Part shown: piece after piece, positions 40,858-49,669 of the stretch | Position numbering within the stretch: the stretch's first letter is position 1 | Layout of the letters: each line of letters starts with the position of its first letter | Source of the DNA: PFJX01 sp031426815 | GTDB lineage: Bacteria; Pseudomonadota; Gammaproteobacteria; Burkholderiales; Thiobacillaceae | Length of the DNA: 64,000 nucleotides | NCBI GenBank assembly: GCA_031426815.1 | Contig: JASJPG010000059.1 | Span: forward strand, 1-64,000 | Direction: 5' to 3' | The notes under the pieces: model-generated | Told to the model about the DNA's origin: nothing | The model's database searches: none | Seen by the model: only the letters and a program-made list of their open reading frames with translations | Program-made: the position numbers and the translations under genes

Positions 40858-42171
40858 ATGAACCCATTCAATCGTCGTAACTTCATCAAGGCCGCCATCG
40901 CCGCCGCCCCAGCCTCCGCCTTCCTCACCCTGCCTGGCACCGCCTACGCCGGCAAGAAAGCCCGCATCGTCGTCATTGGCGGCGGCTTTGGCGGCGCTAC
41001 CGCCGCCAAGTACCTGAAACTGATGGACCCGGCCTTGGATGTCACCCTGGTCGAACGTCAGAAGACCTACACCTCCTGCCCGCTGTCGAATGAAGTCATC
41101 TCCGGCCACGGCAAGATCGAAGACCTGCAAGTCGGCTACGACGGCCTCAAGAAACGCGGCATCAACGTCATCTTCGATGACGCCACCGGCATCGACGCCA
41201 CCAAGAAGATCGTTAGCCTCAAGGGCGGCAAGACCCTCAACTACGACGCACTGGTCGTCTCCCCCGGCGTTGACTTCAACTACGCCGCCATCGAGGGTCA
41301 TAGCGAAGCCCTCGCCAACAGCACTCACCCGCACGCATGGAAGGCCGGCCCGCAGACCCTGGCGCTGAAGAAGCAACTGGAAGGCATGCAAGACGGCCAG
41401 ACCTTCGTCCTCACCGTCCCGCCCGGCCCGTTCCGCTGCCCGCCCGGCCCCTACGAGCGCGCCTCGCAGGTCGCCAGCTACTTCAAGCACCACGGCATGA
41501 TGAAGTCCAAAGTGATCATCGCCGACGCCAACGACTCCTTCTCCAAGAAAGGCCTGTTCGAGCAGGCCTGGAAGCGGCAATACCCCGGCATGATCGAATG
41601 GGTCGCTGGCGCGGCTGGCGGCAAGGTGGTCAAGCTGGATGCCAAGAGCAACACCGTCTCCAGCGACTTCAACGACTACAAGGGTGACGTGGTCAACATC
41701 ATCCCGCCGCACCATGCCGGCGCCATTGCCAAGCACGCCGGTCTGGTCAATGACAAGGGCTGGTGCCCGGTGGACATGCTGACCATGGAATCCAGCATCC
41801 AGAAAGACATCTGGGTGGTGGGCGACGCCTGCGTGCATGGCGAACTGCCGGTCTACGCCGCGCCCAAGTCGGCCCACTCCGCCGCGACGCAGGCCAAGGT
41901 GGCCGCCGGTGCAATCATCGCCAAACTCAACGGCCTGCCCAATCCGGAACCGTTCTTCGTCAACACCTGCTACAGCATTACCGCGCCGGAATGGGGTTTC
42001 TCGGTCGTGCATATCTACCGGGTGAAGGACGGCAAGCTGGCTTACATCGCGGAGGCCGGCGGCATCAGCCCGGTCAATTTGCCGGAAGACCAGTTGGTGC
42101 TGCAACGCAAGCTGGAATCCGAGTACGCCATTGGCTGGCTGAAAAACATCATGGCCGACGCCTTCGCCTGA
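40858..42171 (+). CDS. fccB: Flavocytochrome c sulfide dehydrogenase, flavoprotein subunit
   Basis: 437 residues. Tat leader (FNRRNFIKAAIAAAPASAF). FAD-binding GGGFGG at residues 41-46, the redox Cys segments TYTSCPLSNEV and FRCPPGPYE, and a second nucleotide-binding part. The C-terminal FCSD-flavin-binding domain ends YAIGWLKNIMADAFA. It oxidises sulfide in the periplasm and passes electrons to the cytochrome coded just upstream. It is 12 bases before napA, so sulfide oxidation and nitrate reduction are made from one mRNA. Confidence 0.93.
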   Translation: MNPFNRRNFIKAAIAAAPASAFLTLPGTAYAGKKARIVVIGGGFGGATAAKYLKLMDPALDVTLVERQKTYTSCPLSNEVISGHGKIEDLQVGYDGLKKRGINVIFDDATGIDATKKIVSLKGGKTLNYDALVVSPGVDFNYAAIEGHSEALANSTHPHAWKAGPQTLALKKQLEGMQDGQTFVLTVPPGPFRCPPGPYERASQVASYFKHHGMMKSKVIIADANDSFSKKGLFEQAWKRQYPGMIEWVAGAAGGKVVKLDAKSNTVSSDFNDYKGDVVNIIPPHHAGAIAKHAGLVNDKGWCPVDMLTMESSIQKDIWVVGDACVHGELPVYAAPKSAHSAATQAKVAAGAIIAKLNGLPNPEPFFVNTCYSITAPEWGFSVVHIYRVKDGKLAYIAEAGGISPVNLPEDQLVLQRKLESEYAIGWLKNIMADAFA

Positions 42172-42183
42172 AAGGAGTGAGAG

Positions 42184-44943
42184 ATGCACATCAATCGACG
42201 TGATTTCCTGAAGTCCAGCATTGCCGCCAGCACGGCGGCCACCGTGGGCATGCCGCTGTCCAAGCAGGCCGAGGCCGCCGTCCAGACAAGCGAGAAGGAC
42301 TGGCAGTGGGACAAGGCGGTGTGCCGGTTCTGCGGCGTCGGCTGCGGCATCATGGTGGCCAGCAAAGACGGCCGCATCGTCGCCACCAAGGGCGACCCCA
42401 AGGCGCCGGTCAATAAGGGCCTGAACTGTGTCAAGGGCTACTTCAACGGCAAGATCCTGTATGGCAAGGACCGCCTGACCCAGCCCCTGATGCGACTGAA
42501 GGACGGCAAGTACGACAAATCCGGGGACTTCGCGCCGGTGAGCTGGGACCAAGCCTTCGACGAGATGGAACGCCAGTTCCGCAAGGTCTACGCCGAAAAG
42601 GGGCCTGCCGGCATTTCCATGATCGGCTCCGGCCAGCAGACGGTGATGGAGGGCTATGTCTCCAGCAAGCTGATGAAAGCCGGGTTCCGCTCCAACAACC
42701 TGGACAACAACGCCCGCAACTGCATGGCCTCCGCCGTGGCTGCCTTCATGCAAACCTTCGGCATCGACGAGCCGGCGGGCAACTACGATGACGTCGAGCA
42801 CACTGACACCATGGTGCTGTGGGGTGCGAACATGGGCGAATGCCACCCCATCATGTGGTCGCGCATCACCGACCGGCGCCTGTCCCACAAGCCCTGCCGC
42901 ATCGTCAACCTGAGCACCTACCACAACGCCTCGTCCGAGCTCGCCGACCTGGAAATCATCTTGAGTCCCAACGGCGATCTCGCCATCCAGAACTACATCG
43001 CGCGCGAAATCATCGCCCGCGGCGCGGTGAACTGGGACTTCGTCAACCAGCACACGATTTTTGCCACCGGCCCCAGCGACATCGGCTACGGGTTCCGGCC
43101 GGTCGATGCCGAGAAATACGCCGTCGCCGCCGAGCACGATGTCGTGCGCAACGAAAAACGACACATACTCGGCCGCGATGAAGCCATTGCCCAGCGCCGC
43201 CAGGCGGGCGAGGCGGTGGAACAAAAGAACGCCGCCACCGCCGACAAACACTGGAAGATCGGTTTCGAAGACTTCAAGGCGGCGCTGGAGCCCTATACCC
43301 TGGACTTCGTGGCCGAGGTGGCGAAGGGCGATGCGGATGAGCCGCTGGAGGCCTTCAAGGCCAAGCTCAAGCAGTTGGCCGACCTGTACATCGACCCGAA
43401 GCGCAAGGTGATTTCCTTCTGGACCATGGGTTTCAACCAGCACCAGCGCGGCACCTGGGTCAACGAGCAGTGCTACATGAACCACCTGCTGCTGGGCAAG
43501 CACGCTCAGCCCGGCAACGGCGCCTTTTCCCTCACCGGCCAACCCTCCGCCTGCGGCACCGCGCGCGAGGTGGGCGTGTTCTCGCACCGCCTGCCGGCCG
43601 ATATGGTGGTGGGCAATCCGAAACACCGCGAGCACGCCGAACACCTGTGGAAGGTGCCGCCGCGCACCCTCAACCCCAAACCGGGCGCCCACATCACCGA
43701 GATCATGCGCGGCCTGGAAGATGGCGCGGTGAAATGGTGCTGGATCCTGGTGAACAACCCCTTCCAACATCACCCCAACGCCAACCGCGCGCTGATGGCG
43801 GCGCGCAAGGGTGACAACTTCATCGTCGTGTCCGACGCCTACCCCAGCGTCTCCGCCAAGGTGGCCGACCTGATCCTGCCGGCGGCCATGATCTTTGAGA
43901 AATGGGGCGCCTACGGCAACGCCGAGCGCCGCACCCAACAGTGGCGCCAGCAGGTGCTGCCCCCCGGCCAGGCGCGGGCGGACATCTGGCAGATGCTGGC
44001 CTTCGCCCAGCGCATCCGACTCAAGGACGTCTGGGGCGAACAGAAGCTGCCCGGCCTCAAGGCCGCAGGTTTCCCCGACGGAAAGCTGCCCAGCGTGCTG
44101 GATGAAGCCGGTAAGCATGGTTACACCCCCGACACCACCCTGTACGAGGCGCTGTTCGCCAACCACGACAACAAGCGGTACAAGTGGCCCGATCCCGTGG
44201 CCAAGGGGCACGGCAACCATGTGGCCGACCTGCTCGGCGACGGCTGGTTTCCGGAAAAGGCGATCTTCGAGGAATACCGCACCTTCGGCAGCGGACACGG
44301 CCACGACCTGGCGCCTTTCGACGTCTACCACGACGACGATGTGCGCGGCCTGCGCTGGCCCGTGGTGGAAAAGGACGGCAAGTGGGTGGAGACCTTGTGG
44401 CGCTTCAACGAGCAGTACGACCCCTATGTCAAAAAGGGCGTCGGCTTCGACTTCTACGGTGATTTCGCCAAGGCCATCCCCAGCGGCAACCTGGACGGCG
44501 TCACCGATGCCAAGCCGGTTGGTCTGCCGGGCAAGGCCAAGATATTCTTCCGCCCCTATGCCGCCCCGGTGGAGCGGCCGGATGCCGAATACGACCTCTG
44601 GCTGTGTACCGGCCGCGTGCTGGAACACTGGCACACGGGCACCATGACCCGGCGCGTGCCGGAATTGCACCGGGCCGTGCCGGCCGCCGTGCTGTGGATG
44701 CATCCGGCGGACGCGGAAAAGCGCGGCTTCAAGCGCAACGACCTGGTCTGGGTGGAATCGCGCCGCGGCAAGGTGCGCGTTCGCATCGAAACCGGTGGAC
44801 GCAACAAGATGCCGCGCGGCTACACGTTCGTGCCGTTCTTCGACGAAGGCGTGTTGATCAACCGACTTACCCTGGATAGCAACTGCCCCATATCCAAGGA
44901 AAACGACTACAAAAAATGCGCGGTCAAGATTTACCGAGCCTGA
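42184..44943 (+). CDS. napA: Periplasmic nitrate reductase catalytic subunit NapA (long, epsilonproteobacterial type)
   Basis: 919 residues. Tat leader INRRDFLKSSIAAST. 4Fe-4S ligands Cys47, 50, 54 (CRFCGVGC) and Cys82 (LNCVKG); Mo ligand Cys180 (NARNCMAS). It has the full NapA domain order and ends ENDYKKCAVKIYRA. About 90 residues longer than the common proteobacterial NapA (about 830), and insertions such as KGDADEPLEAFKAKLKQLADLY and the GHGHDL segment match Campylobacter/Wolinella NapA (about 925). The cofactor is bis-MGD. No napD chaperone, napC or napGH is near. AAGGAG precedes the ATG. Confidence 0.95.
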   Translation: MHINRRDFLKSSIAASTAATVGMPLSKQAEAAVQTSEKDWQWDKAVCRFCGVGCGIMVASKDGRIVATKGDPKAPVNKGLNCVKGYFNGKILYGKDRLTQPLMRLKDGKYDKSGDFAPVSWDQAFDEMERQFRKVYAEKGPAGISMIGSGQQTVMEGYVSSKLMKAGFRSNNLDNNARNCMASAVAAFMQTFGIDEPAGNYDDVEHTDTMVLWGANMGECHPIMWSRITDRRLSHKPCRIVNLSTYHNASSELADLEIILSPNGDLAIQNYIAREIIARGAVNWDFVNQHTIFATGPSDIGYGFRPVDAEKYAVAAEHDVVRNEKRHILGRDEAIAQRRQAGEAVEQKNAATADKHWKIGFEDFKAALEPYTLDFVAEVAKGDADEPLEAFKAKLKQLADLYIDPKRKVISFWTMGFNQHQRGTWVNEQCYMNHLLLGKHAQPGNGAFSLTGQPSACGTAREVGVFSHRLPADMVVGNPKHREHAEHLWKVPPRTLNPKPGAHITEIMRGLEDGAVKWCWILVNNPFQHHPNANRALMAARKGDNFIVVSDAYPSVSAKVADLILPAAMIFEKWGAYGNAERRTQQWRQQVLPPGQARADIWQMLAFAQRIRLKDVWGEQKLPGLKAAGFPDGKLPSVLDEAGKHGYTPDTTLYEALFANHDNKRYKWPDPVAKGHGNHVADLLGDGWFPEKAIFEEYRTFGSGHGHDLAPFDVYHDDDVRGLRWPVVEKDGKWVETLWRFNEQYDPYVKKGVGFDFYGDFAKAIPSGNLDGVTDAKPVGLPGKAKIFFRPYAAPVERPDAEYDLWLCTGRVLEHWHTGTMTRRVPELHRAVPAAVLWMHPADAEKRGFKRNDLVWVESRRGKVRVRIETGGRNKMPRGYTFVPFFDEGVLINRLTLDSNCPISKENDYKKCAVKIYRA

Positions 44944-44966
44944 ATCCAACGAGTGAGGAAATTTCC

Positions 44967-45419
44967 ATGAAACTCAGAATCGCATTGTTCGCGGCCGCCG
45001 CCTTGTTGGGTACCGGGCTGCACGCCGATACGGAATCGCTGCGGGACGACACCATTGGTCTGTCCAAAACCAGCGTATTCGAAGACCCGGCCCCGCCCGA
45101 ATTCGCCTACTCTTCGCTCAGCCCCAAGCAATCCGGCGTGTTGCCGCGCGCCTTTGAAGACGCACCGCCGCAGATTCCGCACCGGCTCGACAAGTACCTG
45201 CCGATCACCGCCAAGCTCAACAAGTGCCTGGAATGCCATGACGTGCCGGAGGAGATCGGCAAAAAGGTGAAGGGCGAACCGACGCCGACGCCGGTGAGCC
45301 ACTATGACAAGCATGGCAATGAACTGAGCATGGCCAATCGACGCCATTTCTGTACCTTGTGCCATGTACCCCAGGCCGAGGTGAACGCCTTGGTGGGCAA
45401 TACTTTCAGGAGTGAGTAA
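44967..45419 (+). CDS. napB: Periplasmic nitrate reductase cytochrome subunit NapB
   Basis: 150 residues. Leader IALFAAAALLGTGLHA, then two c-type heme motifs CLECH (87-91) and CTLCH (129-133), with the axial His in PHRLDKYL and SHYDKHG as in NapB. It passes electrons to NapA. 23 bases after napA. It ends in an overlap with the next signalling gene. Confidence 0.94.
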   Translation: MKLRIALFAAAALLGTGLHADTESLRDDTIGLSKTSVFEDPAPPEFAYSSLSPKQSGVLPRAFEDAPPQIPHRLDKYLPITAKLNKCLECHDVPEEIGKKVKGEPTPTPVSHYDKHGNELSMANRRHFCTLCHVPQAEVNALVGNTFRSE

Positions 45420-47382
45420 CCGTGAGTCGCCAGCGCGGCTTTCACGTAACGTGTACACCCCCGAGGGGACACGCCAAGCCATGAAGACACTGGAGCAACT
45501 CGCCATCCAGGGTGAACTGCCCAGCCCCAAGGGGGTGGCCCTGGCCATCCTGGAAATCTGCCGCCGGGACGATGCCAGCCTAGCCGAGGTGGCGCGGATC
45601 GTGGAGACCGACCCGGCTCTCTCCGGCCGCCTGCTGCGTCAGGTCAACACGGCCGCCCATGGCGGCCGGCCGGTCGCCGCCGTGCCCAAGGCCATCCAGC
45701 ACCTGGGGCTGGGCGCCGTGCGCCGTCTCGCCCTGGGGTTCTCCCTGGTGGAACACTGCTCGACGGGTGCCTGTCAGGGGTTCGATTACCCAGGTTTCTG
45801 GTCGCATTCGCTGCTCATGGCCGTGGTCATGCAGGAGCTGGGCCGCGTGGTCCAGACGGCGGCCCCAGACGAACTCTTCATATGCGGCCTACTGGCGCGA
45901 ATCGGCCGCCTGGGGCTGGCCACGGCCTACCCCGCTGAATACGCCGCTCTGCTCGCGGAGGCATCTTCGGCGGAAGAATTCGCGCAACGGGAGCGGGATC
46001 AACTGGGCGTGGACCATAACGGACTGACCGCCGCCCTGCTGCTCGATTGGGGCCTCCCCAAGCCCCTTGCCGAGCCGGCCATGCACCACCAATGGCCAGA
46101 GGCGGCGGGTTTTTCACCCGACTCGCGTCCCTGGCGACTTGCTCACCTGCTGCATCTGGCCGGACGCCTTGCCGACTTGGGTCAGGCCGCCGAGATGGAG
46201 CGCGCCAACCACGTCGGCGGGCTCGTGGAACTCGCCGATCGCCTCGGCTTTGACGCGGAGACGCTAGGGGTGCTGACCGACCGGGCGATACTGCTCTGGC
46301 GGGAATGGGGCAAGCTGCTCGATATTCAGGCAGCCGATCTCCCCGCCTTCGCGGTGATGGCCGAGTCGAAGCACGCCGTCCCAACCGCGGAAGCAGAGGC
46401 TTGCGCCCTGCGCATCCTGCTGGCGGAAGGCAACGCCACCGCGCGTCTCCCCCTGGAAAAATTGCTGGAACGGGAAGGCGGGCACACGGTGCGGAGCTCG
46501 GGCGAGGGCAGCCAGGCCCTGGTGCTGGCCGTGGAAATGCTGCCCCAGGTAGTCATCGTGGATCGCTACCTGCCCGGCATGGATGGCTTGGAGTTCTGCC
46601 GTGCGCTGCGCACCACGGAATGGGGGCGCATGCTCTACGTCCTGGTGATGACCACCCAGGTGGCAGAAGCCGCCCTCAACGAAATTTTCGACGCGGGCGC
46701 GGACGACTATCTGCTCAAGCCGGTGACGGCGCGCGATCTACGCGTGCGCCTGCGGGCTGCGGCACGGCAGGTGCGGCTGCAGCTGGATTGGGACGAAGAT
46801 CGGACTCGGCTCAGGCACCTCACTGCCGAACTGGCCATCGCCAACCGCCGGCTGGAACACGCCGCGCTGACTGACCCGCTCACGCAACTGCCCAACCGCC
46901 GCGCGGCCATGACGCTGCTGGAACAGGCCTGGTGCGCCGCCACCCGCACCGGCCATCGCCTGGCCGCCATGATGATCGATGTCGACCACTTCAAGCGCAT
47001 CAATGATGCGCACGGTCACGCCGTCGGCGATGCCGTCCTGCGCGAAGTGGCCCAGGCCCTGCGCGCCGCCACGCGCCGGGAAGATAGCGTCTGTCGCGTG
47101 GGCGGCGAAGAATTCCTTGTGGTCTGTCCCGATACCGACCTTAAGACCACCCTGCATTTCGCGGATCGCCTGCGGGAGGCCGTCCAGTCCCTCATGATCG
47201 AGACGGGCCGGGGAATCGAGCGCATCACGATTAGCGTCGGCGTGGTGGGGCGGGAAGCCGACATGACTGGGTTGGAGTCCCTGGTCGCCGCCGCTGACAA
47301 TGCGCTTTATGCCGCCAAACATGCCGGTCGGAATCGCACCTGCCTGATAGCCAAGGGCAAAGTGCTTTGCGGGAATTCATAG
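45412..47382 (+). CDS. HDOD-REC-GGDEF signalling protein
   Basis: About 656 residues from the GTG at 45412, or 633 from the ATG at 45481. The HDOD domain spans about residues 30-230 (SPKGVALAILEICRRDD...VETDPALSGRLLRQVN). A receiver domain (about 340-455) has the phosphoacceptor Asp in VIVDRYLPGMDG. The GGDEF domain (about 490-650) has an active GGEEF and an RxxD inhibitory site just before it (RREDSVCRVGGEEF), so it should make c-di-GMP and be feedback-inhibited. It overlaps napB by a few bases, so nitrate-reductase expression and c-di-GMP signalling are coupled. Confidence 0.9.
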   Translation: MSNRESPARLSRNVYTPEGTRQAMKTLEQLAIQGELPSPKGVALAILEICRRDDASLAEVARIVETDPALSGRLLRQVNTAAHGGRPVAAVPKAIQHLGLGAVRRLALGFSLVEHCSTGACQGFDYPGFWSHSLLMAVVMQELGRVVQTAAPDELFICGLLARIGRLGLATAYPAEYAALLAEASSAEEFAQRERDQLGVDHNGLTAALLLDWGLPKPLAEPAMHHQWPEAAGFSPDSRPWRLAHLLHLAGRLADLGQAAEMERANHVGGLVELADRLGFDAETLGVLTDRAILLWREWGKLLDIQAADLPAFAVMAESKHAVPTAEAEACALRILLAEGNATARLPLEKLLEREGGHTVRSSGEGSQALVLAVEMLPQVVIVDRYLPGMDGLEFCRALRTTEWGRMLYVLVMTTQVAEAALNEIFDAGADDYLLKPVTARDLRVRLRAAARQVRLQLDWDEDRTRLRHLTAELAIANRRLEHAALTDPLTQLPNRRAAMTLLEQAWCAATRTGHRLAAMMIDVDHFKRINDAHGHAVGDAVLREVAQALRAATRREDSVCRVGGEEFLVVCPDTDLKTTLHFADRLREAVQSLMIETGRGIERITISVGVVGREADMTGLESLVAAADNALYAAKHAGRNRTCLIAKGKVLCGNS

Positions 47383-47408
47383 TCGAATCTTCATTTCGGT
47401 AATAAAAC

Positions 47409-47717
47409 ATGCACTTCGAGATTCGTAGTAATGGGGATACGTCCGTGATCTGTCTGGATGGGCGCTTTGTATTCAACAGCCACGCTGGTTTTCGCGAGGC
47501 CTATGAACAGGTCTTGGCATGCGGCGAGACGCGTGTTATTCAGTTGGATATGGGTAAAGTCGAGTATCTGGACAGCTCGGCCCTGGGCATGCTGCTGCTG
47601 CTGCGAGAAAAGGGACAGGCCCAGGACAAGACAGTTCGAATCCGCGGGGCGCAAGGCATGGCGCGTCAAGTGCTGGAAGTGGCCAACTTCCACAAGATCT
47701 TCGACATGGTGCCCTGA
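47409..47717 (+). CDS. STAS-domain anti-sigma-factor-antagonist-like protein
   Basis: 102 residues, one STAS domain. EIRSNGDTSVICLDGRFVFNSH is the first half and VIQLDMGKVEYLDSSALGMLLLL carries the conserved DSSALG with the phosphorylatable Ser. It lies 26 bases after the HDOD-REC-GGDEF gene and is probably the last gene of the operon. A partner kinase or phosphatase is not in the window. Confidence 0.87.
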   Translation: MHFEIRSNGDTSVICLDGRFVFNSHAGFREAYEQVLACGETRVIQLDMGKVEYLDSSALGMLLLLREKGQAQDKTVRIRGAQGMARQVLEVANFHKIFDMVP

Positions 47718-47879
47718 TTTCCGCCTGGGCCAGCCAGCCTGGCGCGAAATGGCGGTTAGGTGCCGTCCACCTGGATCCGTTGGGGGAGTCGCCGCGCCTG
47801 TTCGGGGCCGCGTTCTGGCCGCCAGTCCAGCTTGCAGTCATGCTCACTGGTGGGTAGTTCCGCGCCACCTGCGCTGGCG

Positions 47880-48132
47880 TTCGCGAACCACGCAGTCTTG
47901 GCGCGTCTCGAAACGTTTCCCATGCCCCCGCTCGTTCTGGAAGCTGTTAAACCAGCTCTCGGTTGGCACATCGTCCCAGCAATTGACCTTGCGGCTCATC
48001 GAGCAAGTCATTCCGTACTCGACCAGCTTAGCCTGGAAGAGTTGGCTGGCGTTCTGGCTGCTTCGGTCGGAGTGATGGAACCCAAGCGCCGGCCGTCAGC
48101 GGAACCACACCATGGTCAGTGACCACCTCGGC
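47880..48132 (-). pseudogene. IS3-family OrfB remnant
   Basis: Read on the minus strand: FHHSDRSSQNASQLFQAKLVEYGMTCSMSRKVNCWDDVPTES. This is the middle of an IS3 OrfB, from the second catalytic Asp to the Glu. An in-frame TGA lies six codons before FHHSDR, where the intact copy at 6.4-7.3 kb has Arg (VWFR-stop-RPALG versus AWFRRRPESG). The homology fades after RFETRQD, so both ends are missing. It belongs to a different IS3 subgroup from the complete element. It touches the stop of the dioxygenase gene. Confidence 0.8.
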
Positions 48133-48147
48133 GGCAGTTTGCCCGGA

Positions 48148-49080
48148 CTACAGGTCGTAACAGTCCGTCACGCCGGTGCCCGCCAGACGATCGAAATAAC
48201 GGGCGCGGTAATAGTGGCGCTTGTGGGTGGCGTCGTCGGTGAAGGCGGCGCGGTCGTGCAGCACATTGTTGCTGACCAGTCCCATGCCCGACTCCAGGCG
48301 GCCGCGGTAGATGTAGGGCGAGTCGCTGTTGAGCAGGTTCCGCAGGGTGGCCAGAGCTTCCTGGCTCATGGCGTCGTCGGTCCACATCACGTTGTTGACG
48401 CGGATGGTGTAACGCATGTGCAGGTCGCCCGACGGCGTGATGCTGATCACCGGGCCGGGCTCTTCCTGACGGGCCTCGGCGCCGCCTTCGTCGATGCGCG
48501 CCGGAATGGTCATGACCTTGCGGCCCATCAGGGCGCGGATGTAGTCGGGGTTCTTCTCACGCAGCAGGATGTAGGCGATCTCGTGATCCATCAGGGCATT
48601 TTCCCCGCCGGTGGCGGCCTGCTGCACCACGTGCAGGTTCAGGGCATGGATCTGCTTGGCGGCGGTGTTGTAGTAGCCGTCGGTATGCCAGTTGATGGCG
48701 CGGTTGGTGTAGGGGATGTACTGCTGGCGGATGCCGTCGGTGCGCACGGTCAACGAGGTCAGGCCGGTTTCGTCGGCCAGCCAGTTCTTGTTCAGATCCT
48801 GCAGGCCGAAGCGGCGCCCCATGGCGAGCGGAATCTCGGGGTCGGGATCGGCGCCGGTCTTGCTTGCATACAGCACCATGTTCGCCTTGCGGCAGCGCGC
48901 TAGCAGGGCGGCATGCTCGTTGTCCGTCAGGGTTCGGGGATCCTTGATCTCCACCAGCAGGTCACCCAGGCCCTTGGGGTAGTCCTTGAGTTTCTGGTCG
49001 CGCCAGCGCTGATACAGGTTATCGTCGTCGAGGCTGAAGGGGGAGGGGGCGGCTTGAAGTTTCTGCTGTGGATTGGCCAT
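48148..49080 (-). CDS. TauD/TfdA-family Fe(II)/2-oxoglutarate-dependent dioxygenase
   Basis: 310 residues. The facial triad is visible: H-x-D in AINWHTDGYYN and the distal His in NNVLHDRAAF, followed by the 2-oxoglutarate-binding Arg in HYYRARYFDR. The fold and length suit the TauD/TfdA group, but this is not classical taurine dioxygenase; the substrate is unknown. It stands alone on the minus strand with the IS3 remnant after its stop, so the end of the gene may have been near an insertion, though the C-terminus looks complete. Confidence 0.85.
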   Translation of the reverse strand: MANPQQKLQAAPSPFSLDDDNLYQRWRDQKLKDYPKGLGDLLVEIKDPRTLTDNEHAALLARCRKANMVLYASKTGADPDPEIPLAMGRRFGLQDLNKNWLADETGLTSLTVRTDGIRQQYIPYTNRAINWHTDGYYNTAAKQIHALNLHVVQQAATGGENALMDHEIAYILLREKNPDYIRALMGRKVMTIPARIDEGGAEARQEEPGPVISITPSGDLHMRYTIRVNNVMWTDDAMSQEALATLRNLLNSDSPYIYRGRLESGMGLVSNNVLHDRAAFTDDATHKRHYYRARYFDRLAGTGVTDCYDL

Positions 49081-49669
49081 GTAAGCTCCTGTGTGGCTGG
49101 CTTGTGGGTGAATGGAAAACGGCCGGCAGCCTGACTTGAATCAGCACAGGGTGTCATTGACTGATATCAACGGAGGTTTTCTTGGAATGGGTTCTCGGTG
49201 CCAGTTTCCGGGCACCAGCCCCATTAACTCGACTTTGTCAGATCCCGCCCAGCCTAGGTGGTGTTATCGGCAGGGAATGCAGCCCCCGTTTTTTCTGGCC
49301 TGACTGGCCTTGGCGGCGAGCCGTGTCTGGGAGAGGATGTCGGCGAGATATGGAGTGGTCATCTGCCGCCTCGGTAACATATGGGCGATGGTGGTCACCA
49401 GATCGTGGAGTGAGCGCATGGCCATCTTCTGCTTGACCAGCAACGGAGAAGCCTCCAGGGACGAAACCGCGGGCGAAGGGCAGGCGGCTGGAAGTCTCCA
49501 CGCACTTATGGGGATATGGCCGATAACTTGCCATCCACGCTAGACCAGCGACTAGCGGCTTCCGGAGGTGCCCTGGTCAGTCCAAAGTGCATTTTTCCGG
49601 ACAGCGAATAATTGCCACCATCCGGCCAACTTGCCGCATGCCCGGTCCACGCTAAGTTGGCCACCCGAG
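49081..49669. other. Gene-free stretch, possible decayed DNA
   Basis: 590 bases between the dioxygenase and the DUF2058 gene. A minus-strand segment (about 49290-49470) translates to MAMRSLHDLVTTIAHMLPRR, which might be the end of a decayed gene, but I cannot name it. GGCCAACTT and AAGTTGGCC (49624-49632, 49654-49662) form a 9-bp inverted repeat just after the DUF2058 stop and may terminate that gene. Confidence 0.4.

Noticed and set aside
40729..44949. Open frame of 1406 codons on the minus strand across the FccB and NapA genes
   Set aside because: It lies fully antisense to genes with clear catalytic motifs. In GC-rich genes with G/C third positions the opposite frame stays open by chance; its composition (His/Gly/Val-rich, no domains) is a shadow.
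49081..49669. Several short open frames in the gap, including a possible transposase end
   Set aside because: None has a recognisable domain or start signal. The peptide MRSLHDLVTTIAHMLPRR on the minus strand is suggestive but cannot be assigned.
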